The notes: generated from the letters alone by a model not told the origin. A DNA stretch of 64,000 bases from Cololabis saira (GCF_033807715.1 NC_084599.1:10955625-11019624); one strand, 5' to 3'. Numbered from the stretch's first letter, positions 38,176 to 52,327 are shown. Numbers and translations: made by a program.

Positions 38176-38798
38176 TAGGGCTGGGCGATATGGACCAAAA
38201 GTCATATCTCGATATTTTCTAGCTGAATGGCGATACTCGATATATATCGATATTTTTTCTGTGCCATAATTGGGGTTTCCCCCAAAGCATTATAGCATAG
38301 CATCTCTGTTAGCTTCATTTTTTTCTGAGGCAAACCCTTAAAAAAACAGTCAGTTTTAATACAAAGCCTCGTGCCAAATGTCACACAGGTTCCTTTATTA
38401 ACAGAGGTCTGCACAATATCAAAATGTATAAAACAAATGAAATAAAAATAAACTGCCTGCATATATAGAATAAAAATGCTTCTTGAATAAAATAAAACAA
38501 ATATCCCTTTCCTGCATAACAATTAAATTAAAATACACTGTACAATTAATACAATGTAGACGGTAACAGGCAGACTTTTCCACTGAGGTTGACAGTTGTG
38601 CAAATAACAAAACATTTGTGCAAATCTCAAATAAAACATTCAAGTCAATTTGACACAAAATAAGCTATATCAAAATCATACATTTTTTTATTTTTATTTA
38701 TTTATTTTTTAATCGATATAAACGATATTGTCTCATACCATATCGCGTTTGAAAATATATGGATATATATTCAAATCTTGATATATCGCCCAGCCCTA
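38176..38798 (-). mobile_element. hAT-like MITE, family H1, copy 3
   Basis: An inverted copy (623 bp) beginning TAGGGCTGGGCGATATGGACC and ending ATATCGCCCAGCCCTA. Its interior is the reverse complement of copy 1. The flanks (atggtggt/atttgtat) no longer show a clear duplication, so this insertion may be older or rearranged. Confidence 0.85.
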
Positions 38799-40631
38799 AT
38801 TTGTATTCACCTTGTAGGATTAAAAACAAATGCTGGTTGACAAAGATGAATGCTTTTTCTGATAAAAGTTTTACAAAGTATTTTTTTTCTGGTCAGAAGT
38901 TGGAAGTGCTGACCAACATTGGGTCAGAGAGAGGATGAATGACGTGTGGGTGAAACAGGTCCAGGAGATCTATCGGTACCGCGTCTCCACACTAAGTGAG
39001 CGATGATTGAGCCGTCGTTAAACAGAGACAGATGGAATCCGTGGCTGATACGGCAAAGGGTTACAGAAGTTGCCAAGCGAAGCAACAGGCCCCCTCCATT
39101 GTTAGTTTGTGGCATAAACGGGGCAGAAATTAGCATTTGCGCCCAGATGTCAAGTTTTTAGTGCTGCCAAGTTCTTTAGTTTTGGCCACTCACACCCATG
39201 GCTATTGAAGACCAAAGGAAGTCTTGTTGGTGAGCTTGTTTATTCAGTGTGCGAGGAAGGGGCTTAAACGAGACTCATTAGATTGGCTTCTATCGTCTTG
39301 GCACCTCATCCCAAACGGCTCCTTCAGAGGTCTGGTGGAGTCCCTGCCTCGGCAGGCCCACGGCACACCAAGGACCAGCAGCTTATTGGGCAGGCTGTCA
39401 TAATGTCACGGCTCATTAGTCTAACCAAAAAAGATTAGACCCAAATATGTAAACAAAAACACATTTTAAAATAATGAAAATCAACAATAGTTGATTAATA
39501 CTAACATTCTCTCGACCAAAAATATGCCAGAGTGGCGCCTCTGAGGAGCAGGGAGAACACGATGCAAAAAATGTCCTGAAAGATCGCAACTCAAGGTAAC
39601 CGCTTAAGTGTCGGTACTTCATGCATTTAGAGGTTTCCACAATATCTGAAATACTCAGACAAGAGAATGAAACAGGAAAAAAGACTAAGCACACTCAGAT
39701 TTTTGTGTCTTTGCACCTTATTTGAACTTTTTACCTGGAGCGTGGAAGGCTGAAAACATGCAGGGCTGCAGGGCTCGTGTGTCAAGATCAGCCTCTGGTG
39801 TTCTCTCTTTAATCCTGTGTTTAAACAATTATGTGTTCATTTAAATGCACAAGGCCTGTTTGTGTTATTTAAAAGCTTTACGTGTTCCTTCACAAACCTC
39901 TCCAGTGATTGCGTCCTTCCTTTTTTGTAACTTGTAATACTCATATATTTGTAATCACTTTTATAAGCGATAAATGGCATAAACACAGAACATGTGCCGC
40001 TTAGAGTAAATTAACTGCATGATTTGATAGCGTTTATTTTTTTTCCATCTGTTTTATTGAAATTACAGTTGCAAGTCAAAGCTCTTTGACTTTCCTTTTT
40101 TTCTGTCCCGTTTTATTAGGTCAAGTCGTCTTCCTTCTTTTGAGCCCAGGGCGCTCGCCCTCCTGCTGTCTGTCCACTTCCCATCATGCTTCATTATTTA
40201 CCCTCAAACTTTTTTTCTTTTTTAACTTTCCTGCTCCTTTACTCTCAGATGAAGACAGGGGCCTTCACACACAGCTTAAGCTGTAGGAATTACATCACCC
40301 TTGGGCTGCTGCTATTTTAATCTTCCTCACCTACAATGAATATTGGTTGAATGTTTTATTTATTTTATTTTTTTTTGTACTTATGAGTTTGCACTTAATG
40401 ATTATAATTTCCATGTGAGTTGTTGTACGGATACTGCATCTGTTAGAACTTTGTTTGTGGATAAAGACTACCGTACTCTAATTTTCTATTCATTCATCTA
40501 TTCATCCTAATTTCAGCTGTCGCTAATGAATCAAAATCTGAAAGGACCCCTAAAACAGGGACTAGTGGAGTTCTAGTTGAGCTTTGCCAGGACTTTTGGC
40601 GAGATGACTGCAGCTAGCCATTGCCTATGCA

Positions 40632-41323
40632 CACGGTGTCAATTAACAAAGTACAAATACTTCGTTACCTTACTTAAGTAGAAATTTTGGTTATCTATAC
40701 TTCACTGGAGTAATTATTTTTCAGACGACTTTTTACTTTTACTCCTTACATTTTCACGCAATTATCTGTACTTTTTACTCCTTACATTTTAAAAACAGCC
40801 TCGTTACTCTATTTCATTTCGGCCTTTAATAAAAACTATCCAGTTAAATTTCTCCATCCGGATAGAGTGAATTTGGTTGTGGTTGTTTCAGATGTTCTTG
40901 TCCAGTTTTGTTCTTACATCCGTTCCCTCAGATTCCTGCAACTAAACTTGGATGTACATTCCAATAAAGGTTAGGATAAATGATAACATGCCTCTGAAGT
41001 TTGACTTTTTGCACCATTACAATACTTATAGGCAACTATTCATCATATCTGCTGCTCTCTGAAACACATGTTAATGCTCAATAGTACACAGATATGCTTC
41101 TTTAATATATTTGCATTATACTAAGATGCATTCATTTTCAATGGCTTTTGTCCTTAATGGCTTTTTTCCCCCTTACATTACTTTTACTTTTATACTTTAA
41201 GTAGTTTTGAAACCAGTACTTTTATACTTTTACTTGAGTAAAAAACTTCTACAGGAGTATTTTTAAACTCTAGTATCTATACTTCTACCTGAGTAATGAA
41301 TCTGAATATTTTTGACACCTCTG
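40632..41323 (-). mobile_element. hAT-like MITE, family H5, copy 3
   Basis: Inverted 692-bp copy. It starts CACGGTGTCAATTAAC (one base short of the consensus end) and ends TTTGACACCTCTG, with exact 8-bp duplication CCTATGCA (40624-40631, 41324-41331). The interior is the reverse complement of copies 1 and 2. Confidence 0.92.
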
Positions 41324-41920
41324 CCTATGCATATATTTTTTGTTTAATATAATAATAAATACATACTCGTACTATTGCCATGCATGCAACAGCTTGTTGC
41401 TTGGGACCACAACTGGCTTTTGTTTCAGACTTTAAGTATGTTTATCTCTGCTGTGAAGTCTTACATCGTAGTTTGGAATTCAGTGGAAATTGACTCTCTT
41501 TTGAAGCCAAACCTTAGTGGTTATTCAGTTCCCTGCTTGTCCAGTGGCTTCGGCTTTTAAAACCGGACGTCCCGTCTTGGTAAAGACAGAGGTTGTTGTT
41601 TACTGCACAGATCGCAAAGCCCCCTAAGGGAATCTCCAGATTTGTTATCAATTTGACTTAACTTGTTATTGCTTTTGATCCTGTGTTAGTTGATGCTTAT
41701 GGAGTTAAACATTATGTCTTCACATCTTCAAACCTTTGGCCAGCCCAAACACTTTTAAGCCACTTGTAGCAGTCGTCCAGCAGTCTGCGATCATATAAGC
41801 TTATGCTCACTGTGTTTAAGACAGATGTGGAGAAGCTGAAGATGTTTCACAGAGCAGACCGTTGTGGATGAGCAGGATGCTGCATCAAAGATTATATAAC
41901 AATGAGAATGTTGTGCCTGC

Positions 41921-43020
41921 TAGGGATGGGCGATATTTTACCGTTCACGATATACCGTCAAAAAAATTCCCCACGGTAAGAATTTATCATCTCACGGTAA
42001 AAACGATAAATTCCCGTTGATGACGTTTTTGTGTAAAGCTGATTTATGGTTCTGTGTTAAATCCACGCACAACGTACGTGAAGGAAGGAAGGAAGGAAGG
42101 AAGGAAGGAAGGAAGGAAGGAAGGAAGGAAGGAAGGAAGGAAGGAAGGAAGGAAGGAAGGAAGGAAGGAAGGAAGGATGTAAGGAAGGAAGGATGGAAGG
42201 AAGGAAGGAAGGAAGGAAGGAAGGAAGGAAGGAAGGAAGGAAGGAAGGAAGGAAGCAGGTAGTAAGGAAGGAAGGAAGGAAGGAAGGAAGGAAGGAAGGA
42301 AGGAAGGAAGGAAGGAAGGAAGGAAGGAAGGAAGGAAGGAAGCAGGTAGTAAGGAAGGAAGCAGGTAGTAAGGAAGGAAGGAAGGAAGGAAGGAATGAAG
42401 GAAGGAAGGAAGGAAGGAAGGAAGCAGGTAGTAAGGAAGGAAGGAAGGAAGGAAGGAATGAAGGAAGGAAGGAAGGAAGGAAGGAAGGATGTAAGGAAGC
42501 AAGGAAGGAAGGAAGGAAGGAAGGAAGGAAGGAAGGAAGGAAGGAAGCAGGTAGTAAGGAAGGAAGGAAGGAAGGAAGGAAGGAAGGAAGGAAGGAAGGA
42601 AGGAAGGAAGGAAGGAAGCAGGTAGTAAGGAAGGAAGGAAGGAAGGAAGGAAGGAAGGAAGGAAGGAAGGAAGCAGGTAGTAAGGAAGGAAGCAGGTAGT
42701 AAGGAAGGAAGGAAGGAAGGAAGGAATGAAGGAAGGAAGGAAGGAAGGAAGGAAGCAGGTAGTAAGGAAGGAAGCAGGTAGTAAGGAAGGAAGGAAGGAA
42801 GGAAGGAATGAAGGAAGGAAGGAAGGAAGGATGTAAGGAAGCAAGGAAGGAAGGAAGGAAGGAAGGAAGGAAGGAAGGAAGGAAGGAAGCAGGTAGTAAG
42901 GAAGGAAGGAAGGAAGGAAGGAAGGAAGGAAGGAAGGAAGGAAGGAAGGAAGGAAGGAAGGAAGCAGGTAGTAAGGAAGGACGGAAGGAAGGATGGAAGG
43001 AAGGAAGGAAGGAATGAGCC

Positions 43021-43087
<67 letters not shown>

Positions 43088-43304
43088 AAAAGATACATTC
43101 CCGTTGATGACGAAAATATCTCGCTTTCAGATCCACCATGTTTGTTACATAAGTAACAAACATGGCGGATCTGAGAGCGAGATAGATTTATAGTTACAAA
43201 GATGGAGTTGAATTGGTATTTTTTTTATCGTCATTTTTATCGTTATCAGGATAAATGCCAGAAATTATCGTGATACATTTTTTAGTCCATACCGCCCATC
43301 CCTA
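41921..43304 (+). mobile_element. hAT-like MITE, family H2, copy 3, expanded by ~1 kb of (GGAA)n
   Basis: A 1,384-bp copy, ends TAGGGATGGGCGATATTTTAC and CCATACCGCCCATCCCTA, with exact 8-bp duplication GTGCCTGC (41913-41920, 43305-43312). Nearly all the extra length is the tetranucleotide array at about 42080-43090. The unique parts match the other H2 copies closely. Confidence 0.95.
42080..43090 (+). repeat. ~1-kb (GGAA)n array with GCAGGTAGTAA higher-order spacing, then (GAAA)n
   Basis: A near-continuous aagg array punctuated about a dozen times by gcaggtagtaagg and less often by gatgtaagg, gatgg or gaatg variants, ending in about 70 bp of (gaaa)n. Repetition of the variant units shows block duplication. 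All long open frames here are simple-sequence artefacts. Confidence 0.95.
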
Positions 43305-43798
43305 GTGCCTGCTAGTATTTATTTAGTCTAAATATGATCATTCACTTCTTAATTTGTCATTGAACTGTGATATTGAAATGAATCCATGCAGCAAAAAACA
43401 TGAATGCTTCACTGTCGATCCAAATTTACAGCTGGTCAGAGTGTTTTATTTGTACAAGTAAGATTCTGACGAGTGTATCTTTGTTGCGATTGACTATTGG
43501 ATGTCGTTCCCATGCGTGAGCCACGTTGCAGCGATTAGCCAGCCCTGAGGTCAGCAGAGAGGCACGGAGGCTGCCCCTGCTGCTGTGTGGGGTTAATACT
43601 TCTGAGAAGACTCCAAAATCCAAAAATCCACCTCGTGTACTTAGTAACAACTGCAGAGTGTGAACTTCCAACCTCGACTCTGCTGTCTGGATGTAAGCTC
43701 TCAGATCAGTTATTTATATCTCTCATGATTAAGTTCAGTGGATAAATAGGGCAGCACATCTGTTTCATTGTTGACTGGATGTTTGAACTTGTTTAAGC

Positions 43799-43802
<4 letters not shown>

Positions 43803-43857
<55 letters not shown>

Positions 43858-43891
43858 TGCGCGCGTGCGTGTGTGTGTGTGCGTGTTCATG
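43803..43891 (+). repeat. (GT)n(GCGT)n microsatellite
   Basis: About 24 GT units followed by alternating gcgcgtgcgt; Z-DNA-prone alternating purine-pyrimidine. Confidence 0.95.
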
Positions 43892-45177
43892 CATGCGTGC
43901 ATTCAAACAAAGAGGAAAAACTCCCCAAAACAATAGCTGGACAGTGTAATAACAATAGTACGGTGCCTGTGCATTTCCCTTCATGTGTTCTGTCCTCTCT
44001 GACTGTACCGCATCATATCTTCAGTGTAAAAAAGTGACATTTAGAATAGAGATATGCCACCCTGCCCCTCTGAAAAGGTCAGCTGGCTGTGAAGTAGTGT
44101 GTGCAAGCAGGCGTCGCCATGCGAGTGGGAGAGAAGTGGTTTCAGTTGTCTTGGCTCTTTTTTTGCTTGGATATGCCGAGGAAAGTTACGTTTTGTTTGA
44201 ACTCGAGTGTCGCTCACCCTGTGAGATAGGCGGCCACTGTCTGTGCCGAAACTGTGCTGCTCTCTTCTGCGCTCAACTGTTCTGTTGAATGCTGTAATCT
44301 TTTCAGTGCATGGCCAGATTACTGTCTGCTCTATATTGTCTGGTGGCAGGCTGCAGGATGGAGGGACGAGAAAGGACGGCTCTGCTCTGATCTGCCGCTA
44401 CATGGGGAAGATTACCTTTTTATTAATGTATCCATCTGGACATTCGCTATATTTAGTTGTTTGTCCTGTTTGTTTTAAGGACATACTGTTTTTAAATCTT
44501 ATGAGATTTAAATCTGAATAAATCCAGGCTGACATAAGACATGTTTTTTTTTTTTGTTTTTTCCCTCCAAGAGTCATCAACACAATTACTAAAAAACAAA
44601 GTAGTGTAATTGCAAGTAGATAAGTTCACGTGGAGGATGTTTCCTTATACTATAACATAATTGTGTTGTGCCACATTATTTAGAAATTATTTTTTGGAAG
44701 CGGATTTCTGGTGGTGAAAAAAAAATGTGAGTATTCATTGCGGCCCACCCCCTCACCCACCCTTCCACGCGTCTTCCTCTCCATCTCTTTCTGTCTCCTG
44801 TGCACTCCATGCAGAAATGATTTCCATTCCTGCTGAATTAATGAGGTTCTGCTGAACTGAGAAAAAGCAAGGGGCGTTGGTACGTGCACACATAAAGGCA
44901 GACACACACGGGTGCAAACAGGGAGACACACAAACTCCCTGGGACTATATCTATCTATCGCTATAGCCTTATTTGAGTCTGCATTGGCTCTGACACATTT
45001 GCACAGTAATTTACTCAGGCCTGGACACTTTTCAAACCTGTTTCAAAGCACAAAAGAATTTCTCTTGTGTTTTAAAGTGAATTTCTAGAAATGTGGACGG
45101 ATACAGAGAAGGACAAAAATCGCACATGAAGCTGAACGTCGGTCTGCAGTCTCTTACAGTGAACGCAGCGCGTGTGA

Positions 45178-45221
45178 CACACACACACACGCACGCACGC
45201 ACGCACGCACACACACGCACG

Positions 45222-45261
<40 letters not shown>
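45178..45261 (+). repeat. (CA)n(CACG)n microsatellite
   Basis: Mixed cacg and ca units, then about 16 pure CA units. Confidence 0.95.
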
Positions 45262-45263
<2 letters not shown>

Positions 45264-45269
45264 CAACCA

Positions 45270-48171
45270 TGAACATATACACACTGAGCCCCAGAGCCTG
45301 GCCCAGTCACCATGGCAACACAAAAGTGTGTGTATTAAACACTACAGTAGTTTAGGATAGTTGGTGGTCCCTGTCATCTTCTCTCTTTCTCACACACATT
45401 TACACATTCATAACTGCCATTTCAGAGATGGTCTTTAAATCAGCCTACTTTTTTGTTCCTGGTTCTAAAAACCTCACGCAAAGAGGCTAAAAAAAAACCG
45501 ACACAAAGCTCTCTTTCCCCCCTCAGCCGAAGGCCCCGACGAGCTAACGGCTGACGCGAGCCCGCTATCGTGCACCGTTAGCGCAGACGGTGGAGACGCA
45601 CGTGAAGCAGCAGCCAGTCAAAGGGATGTAATTGCGGTGCCAGCAGCTGTTGTGCGGTGCCAGCTTGTGGGCCACTTGAAATCCCCGTCAGAAATCAGCA
45701 GAACAAATACGGCAGGAAGAACGTGCCTGCTGATTTTTGGGGAGGTTCGTCCCCTTGGAGTGGATCTCCGCTCAAAGCACCACCAACTTGGAGGTTTCAG
45801 GTGTGCAGCACAAGCCTGAACAGACTAGTGTACTTCTTTTTTTTTTTTTTCTTTCTTATTTCCTTTTTCATTAAATGCAGATGATCATGCACATTCATCT
45901 GCACGCACTCGAAAAGCGACTTCTCGTCTTCTCCCGGCTCTCTGCTGTCTCAGTGTTTTCCTTCCCATTTATCATCACCGAGGCTGACAAATATTTTCAC
46001 GCGTTTTCATTCCTTTTTCCTCTATTTGCTTATTTCTTCATCCCCCTGTCTCTGTTTTGATCCCAGGCAACCAGTCAGCAGTCAATAATCTGTTAAACAG
46101 CATTGATCGCCACCATTTAGTTTCCTGGCCAGCTACTTAGGTTGTAACTCTGATCAATGGCTTTGAATGGGAACCACCTAGATGGTGGATTGACTTCTGG
46201 GACGCGCTCCGCAATCATATCATTTGTCTTCATTTGCTGTTCAATTATTTGTCATAATGGCTGGTGTCAAAACCGGCTCCATGCTGGCCCACGCTGGCAC
46301 GCTGAGTCTGAAACTGGAGAGTGCCAGCGTGCCTGACTCACTCAGCTCACCTTGACTCCAGACCCCCGCCCCCCCCCTCGCTGCTGCTGCATGAAAAAAA
46401 CAGAAGAAAGACGTTATATAGTAAAGAGCAGGGAAGGAGTATCACATGTCGGTATGCGTTCCTGTGCATGGGGTTGACCTCTGCCAGGGTGATCTGGGAG
46501 TGCATGCAGATGGTGCTCCTGGATGGACGTGTAGATGAAGTTTGGCCCCAGACTGGACTTCCTCTTCCCCAGAGCCCCTTCCTGAATTCATCAATCACAT
46601 CTTGTAAGACACACGTGCCTTACTGGGGAGGTCTTTTTCTGCTTTCTGTGACTTTCAGGGAGCAACCTTTGTGAAAGGATGCTTATATTTTTACATTTTA
46701 AATATTAAATATTAAATAAAAGTTCCACTTGCAGGTCTGGTGTATTTTATTGATTTGAACCAGCATTTCTTCCTCCCTCTCCACCAGACTTGTTGAGAAG
46801 TGTTTTCCCAGCGGTGATGGTGCCCTGATGAGCACATGTGAAGCCGTACAGCGGGGAAATGCCACAAAACCAAACATTTTATTATAAATGATAAGAGATA
46901 ATTAGCTGTTAATTGATTTGTTAAGGAAGCATAATGATGATGATAAAAACCTTACTGATATAGACAATTAGTCTGCTTGCCAAATCTTTATCAATGTTAG
47001 GATTTAATTGTTAATTGTTGTTTAGCACAGGACTCTGAAGGGAAATGCTGTTTTATTATCTATCTGATAAATCTGTTCATACTGAAGTTTATTTTTCTCT
47101 TTTTCTTTGGCTTGAGCACTCACTTCAACGTTATAAAAAAGCCCTCCTGCAGATTTCCATCGACGGCCTTTTCTACTTTGGGGGGTTTTATGATTCTCCT
47201 TTAGTGGGGGCATCGCATTCACGGCATTCACGGCATTCACAGCATTCACAGACGCTGTGGCTCATCTGGCACCAACTTCCCTCCAAGTCCCTTCTTTTCT
47301 ACTGTACCTCTTTCTTTAAGTCGTCCCCTCTTTTTTTTTTTTTTTTCTCCCGCGTCTACCTCCCCCAGTTTTATTGGGTAAGGAGCGTCCCCCTCCCCCC
47401 TACGTGTTTGAAGTGGCCTGCTCATATATCACAGCCTTTCCTTGCAGGATATCCTCCCTCTTCCTGCCTCTCCCTCTCTTTCTCTCTTTCTCCTTCGTTC
47501 CCTCCCTCTCTATAGTGATTAACGGGGGGTTAACTCTGTTTCTTTTCTACACTTTAACACTCCTGCCTTGTACCCCCCCAGTGATTCAGAGTGGATATCG
47601 GAGCTGGCTTTAGTTGCTTGGAGTTACATTGACATGTAACCGCTTTTCACAACTTATTAGGGTTAATTTGATTTGTGGCAACTTGATTTGGATGTGAAAG
47701 AAGACACGATTATCTGCTTTTGTACCCTTTAAAGCCCACTATTAAAAGTGTTAACAATGCATTGATTAGTTCAACTAAAGCTAAATGTTTTTGTTATTCC
47801 ACAGTAAGACAGGAACAATGAAGTAATGGTGCATTTTGGATTGTACTGTTCTGTTTTTAGATCATGTGTATTTACATGGAGATGGCCTTAAAATGGCAGT
47901 GCTTTGATTATTGAAACCAAAGCAGTGAACCAATCTTGGGTTGATTATCTTGTTTGCACGATGGTGTTAATTGTAATGTAACTTCATCAAAAGGTTGACA
48001 TCCTCACTGAGATGCTCATCACCGTTTTAAATTACTCTTTGCATGTGTGTCTTTTATTTTCTCCTGCTGTTGTGTTCAAGACCTACATTGTGTGGTTTTA
48101 CAGAATAACAGATAAAGTAGTGGGATGTTATTACATCAGGTAACAACATTTTTTTTAAATTATTATTATTA
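45270..48171. other. Intron 4 segment, no recognised gene
   Basis: Apart from the period-9 repeat at 47212 and T-rich runs near 45835 and 47330, this segment looks unique. Bases 46060-46290 and 46860-47030 have even composition and no repeat character; they could be regulatory but the sequence alone cannot show it. Confidence 0.5.
47212..47249 (+). repeat. Period-9 tandem repeat (GCATTCACG/A)
   Basis: Four tandem copies of gcattcacg or gcattcaca. Confidence 0.9.
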
Positions 48172-48520
48172 TTAAAGGAGCTTGAGGCTCCTTTTAAGAA
48201 ATGAGACTCTCTAGCGCCACCCTTCACCACGACGGCCGTTGGGGGTACTGCAGCCAACAGTGAAGCCGGCACGGGAGAACGGGGAGAACGTGCATGCAGC
48301 GTCATGTGACGTCACATCCGCAGGACAGGGCGGGAAATTCGGCCCCAGAATTGCAGCACATTTTGCAGCACACAGCCTGTTCAAGGCAACGGAGAGATAC
48401 ACTAGAGGGCTCATTCTTTTTGGTTTGGAACGCTTCATCTGACATTATTACTAGAAAACTTAAAACGTATACGAAATTTTTTCATAAATCCTGCCTCAAT
48501 CCGGCCTCATGCTCCTTTAA
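48172..48520. mobile_element. Non-autonomous DNA transposon with TTAAAGGAGC ends
   Basis: A 349-bp segment bounded by TTAAAGGAGCTTGAGGCT and GGCCTCATGCTCCTTTAA, an inverted repeat of about 16 bases with small mismatches. Interior includes cagcgtcatgtgacgtcaca. No coding capacity. Superfamily unresolved: TTAA sits within the terminus, so a TTAA target is possible but unproven. Confidence 0.7.
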
Positions 48521-48689
48521 GGCTTTGAAATGTTATTGTTTCCTTATTAGAGTAATGCATAGTAAAAGAAAGAAAATATAAATCTAGACATGAGGCTGGA
48601 GATGCAGTGTCATTCATTGATTCATACGTTCATTCATCTTTTTCATTCAGTCCTGTTCAGGGTCGTGTGGGGTGCTGGAGTCTGTCTGA

Positions 48690-49020
48690 ACTGTTAGAAA
48701 GGGTTCAACCCTCCCTACAATTTTCCAGTCATATTTGCATGTGGAAAGCCCAGATCCAAGCCAACATTTGTGTGGGAGATTAATGTCCTGAAAAATGGGG
48801 CCCCATATGGGATTATCTGCTCGTTTCACATTGGCCCCATGTGAATTCGGGTTCGTTCATGTGGGTGGCCCAAACAGGACCCAGATAAGGGCCCATTCAT
48901 CACCGCTGTACCTGAGCAAGACCATTGTGAGTAATTCACAAGGGACCACAACTGAATCCACGGACAGTCCCCATATGGAGCCCCGTTTTCAGCCCTATTA
49001 TACCTTTTAGGACCCCCACA
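48690..49020 (+). repeat. Degenerate GGCCCCATATGGG-type repeat region
   Basis: Repeated related motifs: ggggccccatatgggattat, ttggccccatgtgaattcgg, catgtgggtggcccaaac, gataagggcccattcatc, cagtccccatatggagcccc. They look like a decayed tandem or dispersed family, but the unit length could not be fixed. Confidence 0.4.
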
Positions 49021-49351
49021 TACAGATGTTGTCTGGTAGTTGTTTCCAGAACGTCTACTGTGGTTTGGATGCTTTTGGACCAAGACGTTTTAGACGTTTG
49101 GTGAGGGAAACGCGTACGGAGGTGTTTCCACAAGTGCTACACAGCTTGTAGATCTTTTTCTGCTGATAGAAATGCTGAACAGAGTCTGTGGAGTCAAAAT
49201 GATCTTGTAATTCCTCTGCTGCACAAGTTCAATACACCCCGAGGTTTCAGTAATAGCCCACTCTAAAGTTTACCATTGACGACCATTCACGCACGGTCAA
49301 AATACATCCCTAGTCCGCAGTTGGCTGCTAGTCCATCTCAGTTCAGCCCTC

Positions 49352-49800
49352 CTTAAATGGGACATGTTATAAAAAGAATATATTTTCTGTATTTGAGAGC
49401 ATATATTTGGGTGTTTAAAGTCACTACTCAAAAAAATAATAAAAAAAAAAAAATGCCAGTCAATGACATATTCAGGCTTGTAGGGTACTGTGACATCACA
49501 GAACCAGGTCAGAGAAGAAATTTCCAGCTTCTCTGTCTTTTCATGCTGCATTTGCTGTACCTCTGAAGTGAGTAGTGCCAAGCGGTAAGACCAATGTTTC
49601 AAAGATACACATCCCACCATGGAGGGGGATGGAGTACAGTCAAACGGCTGACTCCAACACCTAAAACCAGCCGCTATGAACAGAGCTGCGAGACCATGTC
49701 TGAAAAGGGAGCTGTTGTACTTTATCACTGTGGTGTTTTGACCAAAATATATCAGAGAAGATTCATTGAGACCTCCACACACCTCCTTTAAGCAAAAACA
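49352..49800. repeat. Probable fragment of an AAATGGGACAT.TTAT-type dispersed repeat
   Basis: The left side reads ttaaatgggacatgttataaaaa and the right part tgttttgaccaaaatatatc to acctcctttaag. This resembles a common fish DNA-transposon repeat with AAAGGGGACATATTATG ends, but the termini are degenerate. By-eye resemblance only. Confidence 0.4.
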
Positions 49801-50150
49801 AAACCACACAACACATCAGGTTGATTTAATGTACTATTTTAGGTAACGTAAGCAGTGCTGTCTACCCGTTTCCTCAACCAGTGACGGCTGATTAATGCCA
49901 CAGTTCGACAGAAGAGTCGATGTCAGTCTCATTTGTATTGATTCAACAACATATGTTTGACAAGTCAAGAGGATTTTATGTTGAATATTTTTTACAGAGC
50001 AGTCAAGCGTCCATCAGCTGAGTTAACTACATTCAATAATCTTCTACTTCCACAACCTGATTGTCCTTGTGTGATGTTTCCATGACCCCCAGATGAGATC
50101 TGAACACAATGTGAAGGAATGGGTCACATTAATCCATACATAGGCAGCTT

Positions 50151-50507
<357 letters not shown>

Positions 50508-51473
50508 CCCTAAAGTCAGAAATGTATGAGTAGGGGAGCAACAGTCAAAACAAAAAGAAGAGAAAGATTCATGATCTTGGGGTGTGAGAGGGAACGTGTC
50601 ATGTCCTTCAAATTTCACACAAAACAAATCTCATCATTACATGAATATGAGGGTATATTTCACCAATTTCCTGTTTATTTGCCGCAGAATGTGAGCCGCC
50701 AGGATTACCACGTGGCCTTTCATCGCTTCCTTTTGTAGCACCGTTTTTTTTTGCCTCACATTCATCCTTAATATCTTTCCCTTATGAGATTCATTATTCA
50801 CTTCCTCCTTTCTCTACTCTTTTAATTCAGACCTGTGCTGTGTCTGTCTGTTTGCCTCCTACTTTCCCTCTTCTTTCTCTACTCCTTGTTTTTCCCTCTC
50901 CATGCCCTTGTTGTCGTTTTTGCTGCTTCCCCCAGCACTGCCCTCTCCGCCTCTGTTTTCAAACCCTCCCTCCCTCTCCTCCTCCTCCTTCCTCCTAGTC
51001 TCACTTTTCTCTTTCTCCATCCTTCTGCCCTTTTACTCCTGCACCCATCCCGCCAAACCCATCCCTCTTTCTCTCCTCCTCCTCCTCTCCATCCCTCCAT
51101 CCCTCGTGCTCTTCAGCTCAGGACAAGGAGGTGAAAGCCAAGCGGATTACAGTGGCAGTTTAATCTGCCTGACCCCACCAAGGGATTGCTCTCTACTTTG
51201 CTGCGAGGGCTGCAGGGCTGGAGGGCACCGGGGCTGGTGCTGGGGTGTGCAGGGGGGGGGGCAGGTAGAAGGGGCTTGTTTATAAGGCTCTGTGTTGAAA
51301 TGTTCTCCAGGACAGCAGTGTTTTCCTGCACATGAGCATGCATTTGCGTGTCCGTGCGTGAGACTGCTGTGTTGGAGGCGGGGAAGGGTCTCTGGTTGTG
51401 AATAAAGAGATGGAATATTAATGCTATTCTACCACTAATTTCTTCCATCTGTCATCAAGTTGTCCCCTGTATG

Positions 51474-51474
<1 letters not shown>

Positions 51475-51505
<31 letters not shown>
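51475..51505 (+). repeat. (GT)n microsatellite
   Basis: About 15 GT units. Confidence 0.95.
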
Positions 51506-51506
<1 letters not shown>

Positions 51507-52327
51507 TGTGTATGTAGTCCTATGAATAGATCCACTTCAGACATTAACAGACAATTAGTCTGTTCTGTGTTTCAAAGACAAATACTCAATGTCCTGGTAT
51601 TTTTTTTCTTCTCTGAAAACATCAAAATCTCATTTTATTCTTTCTTGTCAAAGTCATTAAGACTCACGCGGCTTTCATCCACAGTTTATGTGCAGACTGA
51701 GGCCTCGCCAAATGTATCAGTTCGCCAACGCTGCCCCACATTCTGTAGTTGTTAACTGCAGGTCATTTGTGGGTGTTGCTTTTTTTAACTACTATTTTTA
51801 ATCTCTTGAAATTAGAACATGAAGCTGTGAGCATGATGTGGTGACTCACTGTAGAGATGCATCATACGTGCTCTTAGGTTTGGCGTCAGCTGTGTTTGCA
51901 TGCATGAGTGAAACCTAAAACGCATGTTTTTACTCTTATCCTTGACTGATGAACACCTGAGCAGAATGTGAATGAATGGGACAAATAGGAATGTAAATAA
52001 ATGTACTGTTGCCTTTCATATACTCAATTAATGTGACTTAATTAATCATTTATGCATTTATTTATCAGCGTGTGACCTTTTGCTGAAGAATCTCAACACT
52101 TCCTGTGATGTAACATCTTCCTTGGCTTGTACCTTACTGATCACACACGTCATGAGATTCAAAACCCAGTTCTGCTGAGGTAAAACACCACCGCTGCCGT
52201 CCTGATGGCCTTACCTTACCGTGTGAATCAAGTTAAATTAAGGTGAGAGAGGATTTAGTGGCTTCAGTCATTTCAGACATGTATGCTTGAACAACTGTTT
52301 TTCTTGAACAAACCATCATCCTCTGGC

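Noticed and set aside
41992..43163. Long frames (up to 368 codons) of Leu-Pro-Ser-Phe or Lys-Glu-Gly-Arg repeats over the 42-43 kb region
   Set aside because: They are translations of the (GGAA)n array in all frames; no unique protein sequence or family match.
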